In this document: in pieces, positions 46,217 to 54,563 of the stretch
Layout of the letters: every line of letters begins with the position of its first letter
How positions within the stretch are numbered: position 1 is the first letter of the stretch
Origin: Hyphomicrobiales bacterium
GTDB lineage: Bacteria > Pseudomonadota > Alphaproteobacteria > Rhizobiales > Xanthobacteraceae
Assembly (NCBI GenBank): GCA_017305455.1
Contig: JAFKKO010000121.1
Coordinates: 1 to 64,000, forward strand
DNA: 64,000 bases
Reading direction: 5' to 3'
Made by a program: the position numbers and the translations under genes
Notes under the pieces: model-generated
The model's input: the letters and a program-made list of their open reading frames with translations, nothing else
Told to the model about the DNA's origin: nothing
The model's database searches: none

Positions 46217-46966
46217 CTATTTTGCGCGACGGCGAATCCCCGCATGTTCGCCGGGGAAAGTTCCGCCAAGTCTTGCCGTGATTGTCGCAGCGGCCTTCAT
46301 CAACGGTTTCCGCATGCTCGCAACCCGTTCTTCCGTAAAGCGTTCACTGGGTCCAGAAAGCGACAACGTCGCTTTAATGACTCCCTCCACACCAAAAATC
46401 GGCGCCGCTATTCCGGAACAACCTGGCTCACGCTCACCCGTTGACAGCGCGAAGCATTCCGCCCGCAGGCGATCATACGCCGCACCCTTTTTCCCCTCGA
46501 ACGCCAGTAAAAGCCGACCGGCCGCTCCCCGGTCCAGCGGCAAAAGGTCTCCTTCCGCGATACGGTCGAGCGTTGCGTGCTTTGAATCGACCCGGCAAAG
46601 GCAAAGCCGCGTTGTCGCATCATGACGGATATGGATTGAGGCCGACTCCGATCCTTTATCAACAAGATCGTGAAGAACCTGGATGGCGTGGCCACGGAGC
46701 TGATCGAAACGATTATAAGCAAGACCAAGTCGGAAAGCTGCCGGGCCCAGCGCATACCGTCCGTCGCTCCAGCGAACGATCAATCCACGGGCTTCGAGCG
46801 TAACAAGAAGCCTTAATATCGTGCTCTTGTAGAGACCGGTGCGCTGAGAAATCTCTGCCAGCGTCTGCGGCTCCGGGCTTGCTTCCACTGCTTCGACGAT
46901 CGACAGCGCCCGCTCTACGGCAGCGACCCCTTGCGATCCATTCGAATCCTTGTCGGACGCAACCAT
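46217..46966 (-). CDS. IclR-family transcriptional regulator
   Basis: Regulator of 249 residues with an N-terminal winged helix-turn-helix (QTLAEISQRTGLYKSTILRLLVTLEARGL, quoted in part) and a C-terminal GAF-like effector domain containing PLDRGAAGRLLLAF and CSGIAAPIFGVEG. ATG 46966 follows a strong purine-rich site (AGGAGAGGAGAAGAGG). It is placed between the two arms of the catabolic island, and the palindromes at 46121 and 47030 are its probable operators. The effector is probably a pathway substrate or CoA intermediate. Confidence 0.88.
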   Translation of the reverse strand: MVASDKDSNGSQGVAAVERALSIVEAVEASPEPQTLAEISQRTGLYKSTILRLLVTLEARGLIVRWSDGRYALGPAAFRLGLAYNRFDQLRGHAIQVLHDLVDKGSESASIHIRHDATTRLCLCRVDSKHATLDRIAEGDLLPLDRGAAGRLLLAFEGKKGAAYDRLRAECFALSTGEREPGCSGIAAPIFGVEGVIKATLSLSGPSERFTEERVASMRKPLMKAAATITARLGGTFPGEHAGIRRRAK

Positions 46967-46991
46967 CCTCTTCTCCTCTCCTTCACCCAAC

Positions 46992-47046
46992 TTGCCAAAC
47001 AGAGGGGTGTGCGATAAAAAAGAATATACGTTCTGTTAGGCAGAAC
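46992..47046 (+). promoter_or_regulatory. Promoter and second IclR-type operator of the plus-strand operon
   Basis: GTTCTGTTAGGCAGAAC at 47030-47046 matches the first operator except at the 3-nt spacer and one arm base. Upstream on the plus strand, TTGCCA at 46992-46997 and TAAAAA at 47015-47020 are 17 bp apart and resemble a sigma-70 promoter. The operator would then lie just after the start point, suited to repression. The site lies in the divergent interval between iclR and the aldehyde dehydrogenase gene, so it may also control iclR itself. Confidence 0.65.
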
Positions 47047-47063
47047 ACGCAAGAGGATTTTCT

Positions 47064-48542
47064 GTGAGCACGCAAGCGTCCTCCCCGATCGCAAACAACG
47101 CGACGCAACCATTGCCCTTCTTTATTGACGGGGAAGCCGTTCAAGGATCAGGCGAAGCGTTTCCGTCCATCAATCCCGCTACCGGAGACACTAACTACTA
47201 TGTCTCGGCAGCTGGCCCTGACGATGTCGAGCGCGCTGTCGCAAGTGCGCACAAAGCTGCAAGCGACCAGAAATGGCGCAACATGCACCCTCATGCGCGG
47301 GCTCGAATCCTGCATGAGATCGCCGACAGAATTGTCAAGAAGGCCGAACATTTCGCAAAAATTCAGATGCGCGAGAATGGCAAGGTGTTCGCCGAATGCC
47401 GCACGCAGGCAGCCGGCGCCGCCGCGACATTCCGCTATTACGCTGGCGTCTGTGAAACGTTGGGCAGCTCAGTCACGCCCCCGCGCGGCAACTATCTGTC
47501 GATGACGATCCATGAGCCGGTCGGCGTCGTTGCTGCCATCACGCCGTGGAACTCCCCTCTTACAATGGAGGCGCAGAAGATCGCGCCTGCGCTGGCGGCA
47601 GGCAATGCTGTCATCGTCAAACCATCGGAAGTGACCTCCACCGCGGCGATCGACGTCGCCAGGATCGCAATCGAAGCCGGTTTGCCTGCCGGTGTCTTGA
47701 ATGTCGTGACCGGCTATGGCCGCGACACTGGCATTCCGCTTATCAAGCATCCGAAGGTTCGCATGGTGTCGTTCACCGGCGGTACCGAAACCGGTCGCGC
47801 GATCGGACGCATGGCCGCGGAACGCCTGATCCCTGTTGCGCTCGAGCTTGGCGGCAAATCTCCCAACATTGTTTTTGCCGACGCCGATCTGGATGCCGCC
47901 GTGGATGGCATCATCGGCGGAATTTTCGAAGGCAGCGGTCAATCGTGCGTCGCCGGATCGCGCCTTTTCATTCAGCAATCTGTCTATGAAGATCTGATCG
48001 CCCGGCTGCGTGCAAAAGTTCGGCAGATCAAGGTCGGGCTTCCGGATCAGCCCGGCAGCACCATGGGGCCACTTGCCTCCTTCGCGCATCGCGAGAAAGT
48101 CGAGAGCCTCGTTGCCTCGGCACGAGCCGAAGGCGGGGAAATTCTCGAAGGCGGAAACCGCCCTGATGATGCAACGTTGGCGAAAGGCGCTTTCTATCTT
48201 CCGACGCTGATTGCTGGCCTGCCGAATTCTGCGACCGCTTGCCGCGAGGAGATATTCGGGCCGGTGTTGTGCATCCTGCCGTTCAAAGACGAAGACGATC
48301 TGGTCGAACAAGCCAACGCGACGGCCTATGGCCTCGCCTGCGGGATCTGGACCGCGGATTATCGGCGCGCCTGGCGAATTGCGCGTCGGATCGAAGCCGG
48401 CACGATCTGGATCAATACCTATAAGCAACTCAGCATCTCCACACAGTTCGGCGGTTTCAAGGACAGCGGACTTGGCCGGGAGAAAGGGATCGAGGGGCTC
48501 CGGCTCTATCAGCTCGCCAAGAGTATCTATTTCGACCTTTAG
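47064..48542 (+). CDS. NAD(P)-dependent aldehyde dehydrogenase
   Basis: ALDH-superfamily enzyme of 492 residues. Seen are TPWNSPL with the oxyanion Asn, VKPSEVTS for the cofactor, FTGGTETGR, the general base Glu in LELGGKSPN and the nucleophilic Cys in EGSGQSCVAGSR. The start is GTG 47064 with AAGAGGA upstream. It is the first gene of the plus-strand arm. In the proposed pathway it would oxidise the aldehyde freed by the Ltp/DUF35 retro-aldolase encoded downstream, which is inference from gene context. Confidence 0.87.
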   Translation: MSTQASSPIANNATQPLPFFIDGEAVQGSGEAFPSINPATGDTNYYVSAAGPDDVERAVASAHKAASDQKWRNMHPHARARILHEIADRIVKKAEHFAKIQMRENGKVFAECRTQAAGAAATFRYYAGVCETLGSSVTPPRGNYLSMTIHEPVGVVAAITPWNSPLTMEAQKIAPALAAGNAVIVKPSEVTSTAAIDVARIAIEAGLPAGVLNVVTGYGRDTGIPLIKHPKVRMVSFTGGTETGRAIGRMAAERLIPVALELGGKSPNIVFADADLDAAVDGIIGGIFEGSGQSCVAGSRLFIQQSVYEDLIARLRAKVRQIKVGLPDQPGSTMGPLASFAHREKVESLVASARAEGGEILEGGNRPDDATLAKGAFYLPTLIAGLPNSATACREEIFGPVLCILPFKDEDDLVEQANATAYGLACGIWTADYRRAWRIARRIEAGTIWINTYKQLSISTQFGGFKDSGLGREKGIEGLRLYQLAKSIYFDL

Positions 48543-48584
48543 TCCACCATCGGCAGCGCCGACACGTACAAGCAGAGCAGAGTA

Positions 48585-49469
48585 ATGAGCATACAGACCC
48601 TTGGTTTCATCGGACTTGGCACAATGGGCGAGCCGATGTGTCAGCACTTGGCGCAAAAGAGCGGGCTCAAGGTTATTGCCTACGACCGCCAGGCTGAACC
48701 GCTGCAGCGGCTCGCTACCCTGGGAGTCAGCGCATGCGAGAGCATCGATCTCCTGACGCGGACGGCCGATGTTATCTTTATGGCGCTGCCGAGCGGCGTG
48801 CAGGTCGAGGACGTCTGCAACAATCATCTATTGCCCAAAGCCCGCCCGGGCCAGATCATCGTCGATCTCGGCACTTCCCCGGTCACGCTCACCCAGTTGC
48901 TGGCGGAGCGTTTCCAGGCAAAGGGCGTTCGCTACGCGGACGCACCTATCGCCCGAACCCGACAGGCCGCTCAAGAAGGACGCCTGAGCGTCATGGTCGG
49001 ATGCGATGCCAACACATATGCAACTCTAGAGCCCCTGATCTCCTGTTTCGCCAGCGACGTTACTCGTTGCGGCGACGTTGGCGCGGGTCAGGTCGTTAAA
49101 ATTCTCAACAATATGGTTCTTGTCGAAACGGTGGTCGCGCTCTCCGAAGCCATCACCATCGCCCGCCGCGCCGGCGTCGACGGCGAAATGCTGTTCAAAA
49201 CCTTGATGAAAGGCTCCGCTGACAGCTTCGCATTGCGCAACCACGGCATGAAATCGGTCTTGCCGGAGAACTTTCCGGAGCGCGCATTCTCGACTGATTA
49301 CGCCCGCAAGGATATTTCTTACGCGCTCGCACTCGGCGATCAGTTCGGGGTCCCGCTGCCCGGCGCCCGGACCGCAGACAAATTGCTGGCTAGCGCTTCG
49401 GAGAAAGGCCTTGGCGAATATTATTGGCCTGTTATCAGCAAAGTCATCGCCGCAGACACCACCCAGTAA
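48585..49469 (+). CDS. 3-hydroxyisobutyrate dehydrogenase-family NAD(P)-dependent oxidoreductase
   Basis: Beta-hydroxyacid dehydrogenase of 294 residues. The Rossmann motif GFIGLGTMGEPMCQHLAQ is at residues 7-24. The substrate loop DAPIARTRQAAQEGRLSVMVG replaces the more common DAPVSGG pattern, so the acid recognised may be unusual. The catalytic Lys172 lies in VVKILNNM. It would interconvert a hydroxy acid and its keto or semialdehyde form. It sits 42 bp after the aldehyde dehydrogenase and 27 bp before the thiolase-like gene. Confidence 0.85.
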   Translation: MSIQTLGFIGLGTMGEPMCQHLAQKSGLKVIAYDRQAEPLQRLATLGVSACESIDLLTRTADVIFMALPSGVQVEDVCNNHLLPKARPGQIIVDLGTSPVTLTQLLAERFQAKGVRYADAPIARTRQAAQEGRLSVMVGCDANTYATLEPLISCFASDVTRCGDVGAGQVVKILNNMVLVETVVALSEAITIARRAGVDGEMLFKTLMKGSADSFALRNHGMKSVLPENFPERAFSTDYARKDISYALALGDQFGVPLPGARTADKLLASASEKGLGEYYWPVISKVIAADTTQ

Positions 49470-49496
49470 CGTCTCGCCACTTCCAGCGGAGCCAGC

Positions 49497-50666
49497 ATGA
49501 GCATCAACGGCGCAGCCTACATCGTTGGCGCTTACGAACACCCTACGCGCAAGGCGCCCGACAAATCGCTCGGGCAACTTCATGCGGAAGTGGCAAAGGG
49601 GGCCCTGGACGACGCTGGTTTAACCAAGGATGACGTCGACGGCTATTTTTGCGCCGGCGACGCCTCCGGCCTCGGGCCGCTGTCCATGCTGGATTATCTC
49701 GGACTTAACGTCCGGCATATGGATTCTACTGAGACCGGCGGCTCTTCCTATCTGCTTCACGTTGCACATGCAGCCGAAGCCATCGCGATGGGTAAATGCA
49801 GGATCGCACTCATAACGCTGGCCGGACGCCCACGTTCGCAGGCTTCTACGATCGGCACCGTCCCTCATGTCTTCACAGACGATGCGCCAGATATTCCATT
49901 CGAACATCCCTATCGGCCGGTCATCAGTAATCTCTACGCCATGTGCGCCATGCGGCACATGTACGAATTCGGCACCACCTCAGAGCAACTCGCATGGATC
50001 AAGGTCGCGGCCTCTCACCACGCCCAGCATAATCCACATGCGATGTTGCCGAATGTTGTCACTGTCGATGAGGTGCTCGCCTCTCCGATGGTCGCATCGC
50101 CGCTGCATAAGCTGGATTGCTGCGTGGTGTCGGATGGTGGCGGCGCCATCGTCGTAGTTCATCCTGATGTTGCAAAATCCCTGCGACGTCCGAGGGTCAA
50201 GCTCCGGGGAGCGGGCGAAGCCATCCAGCATCCGATGGGAGGCCGGGTCAATCTGACAACATCGGCAGCCGCGCGCTCCGGCCCCATCGCTTTCGCTGAG
50301 GCCGGCGTCAAGCCGGCCGACATTAAATATGCCTCCATCTATGACAGCTTCACGATCACCGTCCTGATCCAACTCGAAGATCTGGGGTTCTGCGAGAAAG
50401 GAAAAGGCGGCACATTTGTCGCCGACGGCAATCTGATCTCCGGTGTCGGCAAGCTTCCGTTCAACACTGATGGCGGCGGCCTCTGCAACAACCATCCCGC
50501 CAATCGCGGTGGAATGACAAAGATCATCGAGGCTGTGAGGCAACTACGGGGGGAAGCACACCCTGCGGTTCAAGTCCCGGAATGTGACCTGGCACTGGTG
50601 CAGGCCACAGGCGGTCGCCTCGGCACCCGTCACGTCAGCGGCACGCTTATTCTGGAGCGCGAATAA
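49497..50666 (+). CDS. Thiolase-like lipid-transfer protein (Ltp/SCP2-thiolase family), probable retro-aldolase subunit
   Basis: Thiolase-fold protein of 389 residues without the nucleophilic Cys. The usual CASG region reads DSTETGGSS at residues 76-84, so it is not a classical thiolase. It has the family elements YASIYDSFTITVLIQLEDLG and NTDGGGLCNNHPANRGGM. Ltp proteins paired with a DUF35 partner, as here, cleave beta-hydroxy-acyl-CoA side chains by retro-aldol reaction in steroid degradation. The DUF35 gene starts 1 nt after its stop. The substrate in this organism is unknown. Confidence 0.82.
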   Translation: MSINGAAYIVGAYEHPTRKAPDKSLGQLHAEVAKGALDDAGLTKDDVDGYFCAGDASGLGPLSMLDYLGLNVRHMDSTETGGSSYLLHVAHAAEAIAMGKCRIALITLAGRPRSQASTIGTVPHVFTDDAPDIPFEHPYRPVISNLYAMCAMRHMYEFGTTSEQLAWIKVAASHHAQHNPHAMLPNVVTVDEVLASPMVASPLHKLDCCVVSDGGGAIVVVHPDVAKSLRRPRVKLRGAGEAIQHPMGGRVNLTTSAAARSGPIAFAEAGVKPADIKYASIYDSFTITVLIQLEDLGFCEKGKGGTFVADGNLISGVGKLPFNTDGGGLCNNHPANRGGMTKIIEAVRQLRGEAHPAVQVPECDLALVQATGGRLGTRHVSGTLILERE

Positions 50667-50667
50667 G

Positions 50668-51069
50668 ATGGCATCGAACGTCAAGAACGAACCGAAGAGT
50701 CGGGCGACACCCGATACGCGTCCCTATTGGGATGCTCTGGAGCAACGCAAGCTTCTGCTACACCGCTGCCGGGACTGCGGCAAAGCTCATCATTACCCTC
50801 GCGCTCACTGCCCGTTCTGCTTTGGCGGCAACCTTGCCTGGGAAGAAGCTTCGGGGCGCGGATCTGTCTATAGCTACAGCGTCATGCACCGCGCCGATCC
50901 GCCCTATGTGATGGCCTATATCGAGCTCGAGGAAGGCCCCGTCATCATGTCGAACCTCGTCAATACGCCATTCGATAAGATCAAAATCGGGGCGGCTGTC
51001 ACTGTCGATTTCGTCTCCAGCCCCGGCTCCGACCTAACAATTGCAGTGTTTAAGCAGAGCGGCCAATAA
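50668..51069 (+). CDS. Zn-ribbon OB-fold protein (DUF35), partner of the Ltp-like protein
   Basis: 133-residue protein with an N-terminal rubredoxin-like zinc ribbon, C34, C37, C48, C51 (CRDCGKAHHYPRAHCPFC), and a C-terminal OB fold beginning ASGRGSVYSYSVMHRA. DUF35 proteins bind the acyl-CoA and complete the active site of thiolase-like partners. The ATG at 50668 lies within two bases of the previous stop, so the pair is translationally coupled. It is the last gene of the plus-strand arm. Confidence 0.88.
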   Translation: MASNVKNEPKSRATPDTRPYWDALEQRKLLLHRCRDCGKAHHYPRAHCPFCFGGNLAWEEASGRGSVYSYSVMHRADPPYVMAYIELEEGPVIMSNLVNTPFDKIKIGAAVTVDFVSSPGSDLTIAVFKQSGQ

Positions 51070-51179
51070 AGCTTATATCTCGCGAATTGCTCATCACTGT
51101 GGCGCTCAGCGGGCGACATCCGACACAATGCGAATTCCCGTCATTGGGCGCTATCGGCGACGAAACCGCCCGCTCCTCG

Positions 51180-51905
51180 GCCGCAAGGGATTATCGCCTT
51201 TTGCAACAGGCCAAAGAGCACAAGAGGGAGCACGCGCAATCTGCGCGTCTTGGACACCAACGCCTGTGATGATCGAATTAGCGACAAGACTTTCGCTGAT
51301 CCAGGCCAGATACTGTGTCAGGGCGTCGACCTGATCGTCGTGCTTGCTGAACGGAAAGCGCAGAAGCTCAGCTTCGAGTTCGACTGTCCAGGATTGGTTC
51401 TGTTTAATCAGAACGCGGTGCTGCGCGAATATATGAAGCTGGCTTTCGAGCCGCTCTTCCTTCTTGCCGCGCCCTCCGGTCGAGCGCAGTTCGGCATGAT
51501 GACCGCGCTCGGACAACATGCTCGCCAGCCTGCTCCAGAGCTGGCGTCTTCGATCAGGATTTCTGAGGGCTTGTAGGCACCGATCAGGTGAAGCGCAGCA
51601 TCACGCATTTGAACGGGATCGAGACGAGCGCAGCACGTCGATGACATAATGCCGGCGGGCATCGCGTGCGATTACTAGGCACACGGTATTAAGAGTTGTC
51701 CGATCCAGCTTTGACAGCGGCATCCCAGCTCAGAACGATACGGCCGGCATCTGACGGCAAATCGGCAAAACACTGAATTTTCTCGGCTGAATCGGCTCGC
51801 CGAACGCAGCCGCCGGGCTTTGTCGATATTGCGCGGCAAAAATTGATCCACCGACCTCCCGCATGCGCTTGATGGCCTCTTCCGGCCAAGCGATGTCGAG
51901 GATGG
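51180..51905 (-). pseudogene. Degenerate phage terminase large subunit
   Basis: Successive minus-strand fragments in different frames together spell parts of a TerL protein. In order they are KRMREVGGSIFAAQYRQSPA, IVLSWDAAVKAGSDNS, ARDARRHYVIDVLR, MRDAALHLIGAYKPSEILIE with DASSGAG, and LRFPFSKHDDQVDALTQYLAW near 51290-51350. At least three frameshifts separate them, so no functional product is possible. It lies immediately beyond the 3' end of a tRNA-Val gene, the usual target for phage integration, and is therefore a prophage or island scar. Flanking bases in 51070-51957 show no other gene. Confidence 0.75.
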
Positions 51906-51957
51906 TCAGCCGACCGGAAGCAGAAGGAAAGCCGAGCTAACACAAGGCTTAGGGGAA

Positions 51958-52032
51958 TGGTGGGCGCGACAGGGATCGAACCTGTGACCCCTTCCATGTC
52001 AAGGAAGTGCTCTCCCGCTGAGCTACGCGCCC
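51958..52032 (-). tRNA. tRNA-Val (anticodon GAC)
   Basis: A complete cloverleaf on the minus strand. The acceptor arm GGGCGCG pairs with CGCGCCC, the anticodon stem-loop is CTTCC-TTGACAT-GGAAG with anticodon GAC, and the T loop reads GGTTCGATCC. The discriminator A is followed by an encoded CCA at 51958-51960. The gene's 3' end faces the terminase remnant. Confidence 0.95.
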
Positions 52033-52276
52033 GTTCACCCTCCGCGGCTCCCAAGCTCTGAAGGCCTGAGCGCCATGGTCTCCGTGAGGAGACCGGGTTT
52101 CCGCGATCTGACCGCGCGAAGCGTTGCCGCTTCACGCACCGACCGGATGCGAGGCCATCCCTATATCGGCTTGCCCTTGGGGGCGCAAGCCAGGGATGTC
52201 CGAAAGTCGTCTGGCTTCGCAGAACCGGACCTGATCTCAATATCGGGGCAAAACGGTCTCCGCGGGGGCGACAAGC

Positions 52277-52729
52277 ATGGGATTACTGGAGTTTCTGGGG
52301 CTGGCGGCCTTCGCCATCGTCGCCGGCGCCTCGATCGTCTTTCAGGCCGCGGTTAACGCCGACCTGCGCTTTGCGCTGAATTCGGCATCATGGGCGGCGC
52401 TGATCAGCTATGTGGGCGGCGCCATCGCCATGGTGGTGTTTGTCGCCGTCAGCGGCTCGTCATGGCTGACCGGCGCCGATCTTGCCAAAACATCCTGGCT
52501 GTCCTGGTTCGGCGGGCTGTTCGGCGCGGTCTATGTGGTGGCGGCAATCCTGCTGCTGCCGCGTCTTGGCGCGGCGACCCTGCTGGCGCTGTTCGTCACC
52601 GGGCAAATGGTGATGTCGGTGGCACTCGATCACTACGGCATTCTCGGCGTGCCGCAGCACAGCGTCGACCTGTCCCGCCTGGCGGGCTGCGCGCTGCTGG
52701 TGCTCGGAGTGGTTTTGATCCGGATCTGA
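52277..52729 (+). CDS. DMT-superfamily membrane protein, YdcZ-like (DUF606)
   Basis: Hydrophobic protein of 150 residues with five predicted helices, beginning FLGLAAFAIVAGASIVFQAAVNADLR and containing SWFGGLFGAVYVVAAILLLPRLGAATLLALFVTGQM, patterns of the short YdcZ/DUF606 transporters. No substrate is known for most members. It ends 5 nt before the stop of the convergent cpdR gene. Confidence 0.8.
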   Translation: MGLLEFLGLAAFAIVAGASIVFQAAVNADLRFALNSASWAALISYVGGAIAMVVFVAVSGSSWLTGADLAKTSWLSWFGGLFGAVYVVAAILLLPRLGAATLLALFVTGQMVMSVALDHYGILGVPQHSVDLSRLAGCALLVLGVVLIRI

Positions 52730-52734
52730 GCGGC

Positions 52735-53097
52735 TCAGGCCACCAACATCTTGTTCACTTCGCTGACCAATTCGCGCAGGTGGACGGGCTTCGCCAGCAC
52801 CTTGGCGTTCTTCGGCGCTTCCGAATCGGAATTCAGCGCCACCGCCGCAAAGCCGGTGATGAACATGATTTTGATATCGGGATCGAGTTCCGAAGCGCGG
52901 CGCGCCAACTCGATACCGTCCATTTCCGGCATCACGATATCGGTTAGAAGCATTTCAAAAGGTTCTTCGCGCAGCCTCTGATAGGCTGACAGCCCGTTGT
53001 CGTAGGACGACACCTGGAAGCCAGCATTTTCCAGCGCCTTCACTAGAAAGCGGCGCATGTCGTTGTCGTCTTCGGCAAGGAGGATCTTATGCTGCAT
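52735..53097 (-). CDS. cpdR: Cell-cycle response regulator CpdR
   Basis: Stand-alone receiver domain of 120 residues. Phosphoacceptor Asp53 lies in LLTDIVMPEMDG, acidic residues are in LAEDDND at 7-13, the switch Thr in FITGF, and Lys103 in LAKPVHL. In Caulobacter and rhizobia unphosphorylated CpdR primes the ClpXP protease for turnover of CtrA and other cell-cycle proteins; phosphate comes from the CckA-ChpT relay. The near-invariant sequence DNDMRRFLVKALENAGFQVS supports the orthologue. A start six codons upstream is possible. It diverges from the amidohydrolase gene. Confidence 0.92.
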   Translation of the reverse strand: MQHKILLAEDDNDMRRFLVKALENAGFQVSSYDNGLSAYQRLREEPFEMLLTDIVMPEMDGIELARRASELDPDIKIMFITGFAAVALNSDSEAPKNAKVLAKPVHLRELVSEVNKMLVA

Positions 53098-53289
53098 GGC
53101 GCGGGCCGGCATCCGGTTAGGTGGAACAGATTGCCCCCTATCTGACTCATAGAGGGTAAATTTCGGGTGAAGGGCCGGTAGCTCTTGCCGCCCCGGAAGG
53201 GTTTGTAGACAATGCAGAGGACACAGCGCACGTCGCGTTTCCGGCTGAAATCTCCCGCCGAAACCACGGGTTCGAGGATTGCCGCGACA

Positions 53290-54177
53290 ATGGATGATTT
53301 TAACGACGCCTTGTCGCCCCCCTTCGAGATCGTCGAACCCGCAAGCTGGCGCGCGCCGATCATCTTCAATTCCCCGCATTCGGGATCGAACTATCCGGCC
53401 GACTTCGTCGCCGCGTCGTGCATCGATCTGCCGGCGCTACGGCGCTCGGAAGATTCATTCATGGACGAGATGATCGTCCGCCTCAGCGACCGGGGCTTCC
53501 CGGTGGTCCGGGTCCACTTCCCGCGCTGCTATGTCGACGTCAATCGCGAGCCTTATGAGCTCGACCCGCGCATGTTCGACGGCCGCCTGCCGAGCTTCGC
53601 CAACACCCGCTCGATGCGCGTGGCCGGAGGCCTCGGCACCATTCCGCGCGTGGTCGGCGAGGGCCAGGAAATCTATCATCACCGTCTCGACGTCGAAGAC
53701 GGACTGCGGCGCATCGACCTGCTCTACAAGCCCTACCACCGCGCGCTGCGCCGCCTGATCGGACGCGGCCAGCAGATCTTCGGCTCGGTCATCCTGGTGG
53801 ATTGCCACTCGATGCCCTCGGTCGGCGTTTCGCGCGAGGAAAAGGCACGGCCCGATCTCGTGATCGGCGATCGCTACGGCACGAGCTGCGCCAACCTGAT
53901 CGCCGATGTGGTCGAGGACACTTTCGCACGGCTCGGCTATTCGGTCGGCCGCAACAAGCCGTATGCCGGCGGCTTCATCACCGAACATTACGGCAATCCG
54001 GCAACCGGCATGCACGCCATCCAGCTCGAACTCAACCGCGCGATCTACATGAACGAGCGCACGCGCGAGCGCGGGCCGCGTTTCGCCGACGTGGTGACGG
54101 CTTTCGCGGTGCTTGCCGAAGCGCTGGCCGAGGTGCCGCTGGACGGTCTCGGACCATTCCAGACCGCCGCGGAATAA
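53290..54177 (+). CDS. N-formylglutamate amidohydrolase family protein
   Basis: Hydrolase of 295 residues related to HutG/N-formylglutamate deformylase. The metal-site motif NSPHSGSNYP is near residue 26, DCHSMPS near 180 and the conserved ELNRAIYMNE near the C-terminus. It would release formate and glutamate from N-formylglutamate, the last step of one histidine-degradation route. There are no hut neighbours, so another amide substrate is possible. ATG 53290 (MDDFND) is preferred over an upstream frame extension to 53212. Confidence 0.85.
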   Translation: MDDFNDALSPPFEIVEPASWRAPIIFNSPHSGSNYPADFVAASCIDLPALRRSEDSFMDEMIVRLSDRGFPVVRVHFPRCYVDVNREPYELDPRMFDGRLPSFANTRSMRVAGGLGTIPRVVGEGQEIYHHRLDVEDGLRRIDLLYKPYHRALRRLIGRGQQIFGSVILVDCHSMPSVGVSREEKARPDLVIGDRYGTSCANLIADVVEDTFARLGYSVGRNKPYAGGFITEHYGNPATGMHAIQLELNRAIYMNERTRERGPRFADVVTAFAVLAEALAEVPLDGLGPFQTAAE

Positions 54178-54247
54178 ACCGCGACTCCGCCTTCAGCGTC
54201 CGTATCTGCAGCAGGGCTGGCGCGACCGAGCCGTGACAGACCAGCTA

Positions 54248-54303
54248 TGGCAGACTGAGGGTAGCAGATTGAGAGTGGCAGACTGAGAGTGACGGATTGA
54301 GCC
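54248..54303. repeat. Four tandem 14-bp repeats
   Basis: Units are TGGCAGACTGAGGG, TAGCAGATTGAGAG, TGGCAGACTGAGAG and TGACGGATTGAGCC, directly adjacent. The array is short and imperfect and lies about 70 bp after the amidohydrolase stop. It may be a slippage product with variable copy number between strains. Confidence 0.75.
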
Positions 54304-54420
54304 GCTGCGTGAGCCAACGGCAGGACCGGATCAGCTCCGACCGGCGAGCACGATCGATTTTGTCGATTATTGAACCGGAAAGACTCGTTTCAAGCCCAAA
54401 CGGTCTTGTTTGGCCCGACA

Positions 54421-54549
54421 AGAAAAAAGGGCCACTCGCATTGCAAGTGGCCCAAGTCTAGGGAGGAAACGCCCAAGGAGGGCAGCGATAACGCAAGGCG
54501 TTACCGCACCGCAACAATATGCGACCGCAACGCATCAAAAGCAAGCCTT
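54421..54549 (-). ncRNA. Candidate trans-acting small RNA with anti-Shine-Dalgarno loops
   Basis: Read on the minus strand, the sequence gives hairpin TAACGC-CTT-GCGTTA, then hairpin GCCC-TCCTT-GGGC whose loop could pair with ribosome-binding sites. A single-stranded TTTCCTCCCTAGAC follows, then a rho-independent terminator: stem GGGCCACT / AGTGGCCC (54429-54453) with TTTTTTCT. A sigma-70-like promoter fits upstream: TTGCTA at 54579-54584 and TAAAAA at 54556-54561, 17 bp apart. No open frame is involved. The size would be about 130 nt. The pattern recalls the C/U-rich small RNAs of Rhizobiales, but I cannot name a family. Confidence 0.55.
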
Positions 54550-54563
54550 ATCGAATTTTTATT

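Noticed and set aside
47469-48827. 452-codon minus-strand frame opposite the aldehyde dehydrogenase
   Set aside because: Antisense of a gene with complete catalytic motifs; composition not protein-like.
49497-50666. Ordinary acetyl-CoA acetyltransferase
   Set aside because: The nucleophilic Cys is absent and a DUF35 partner is coupled to it.
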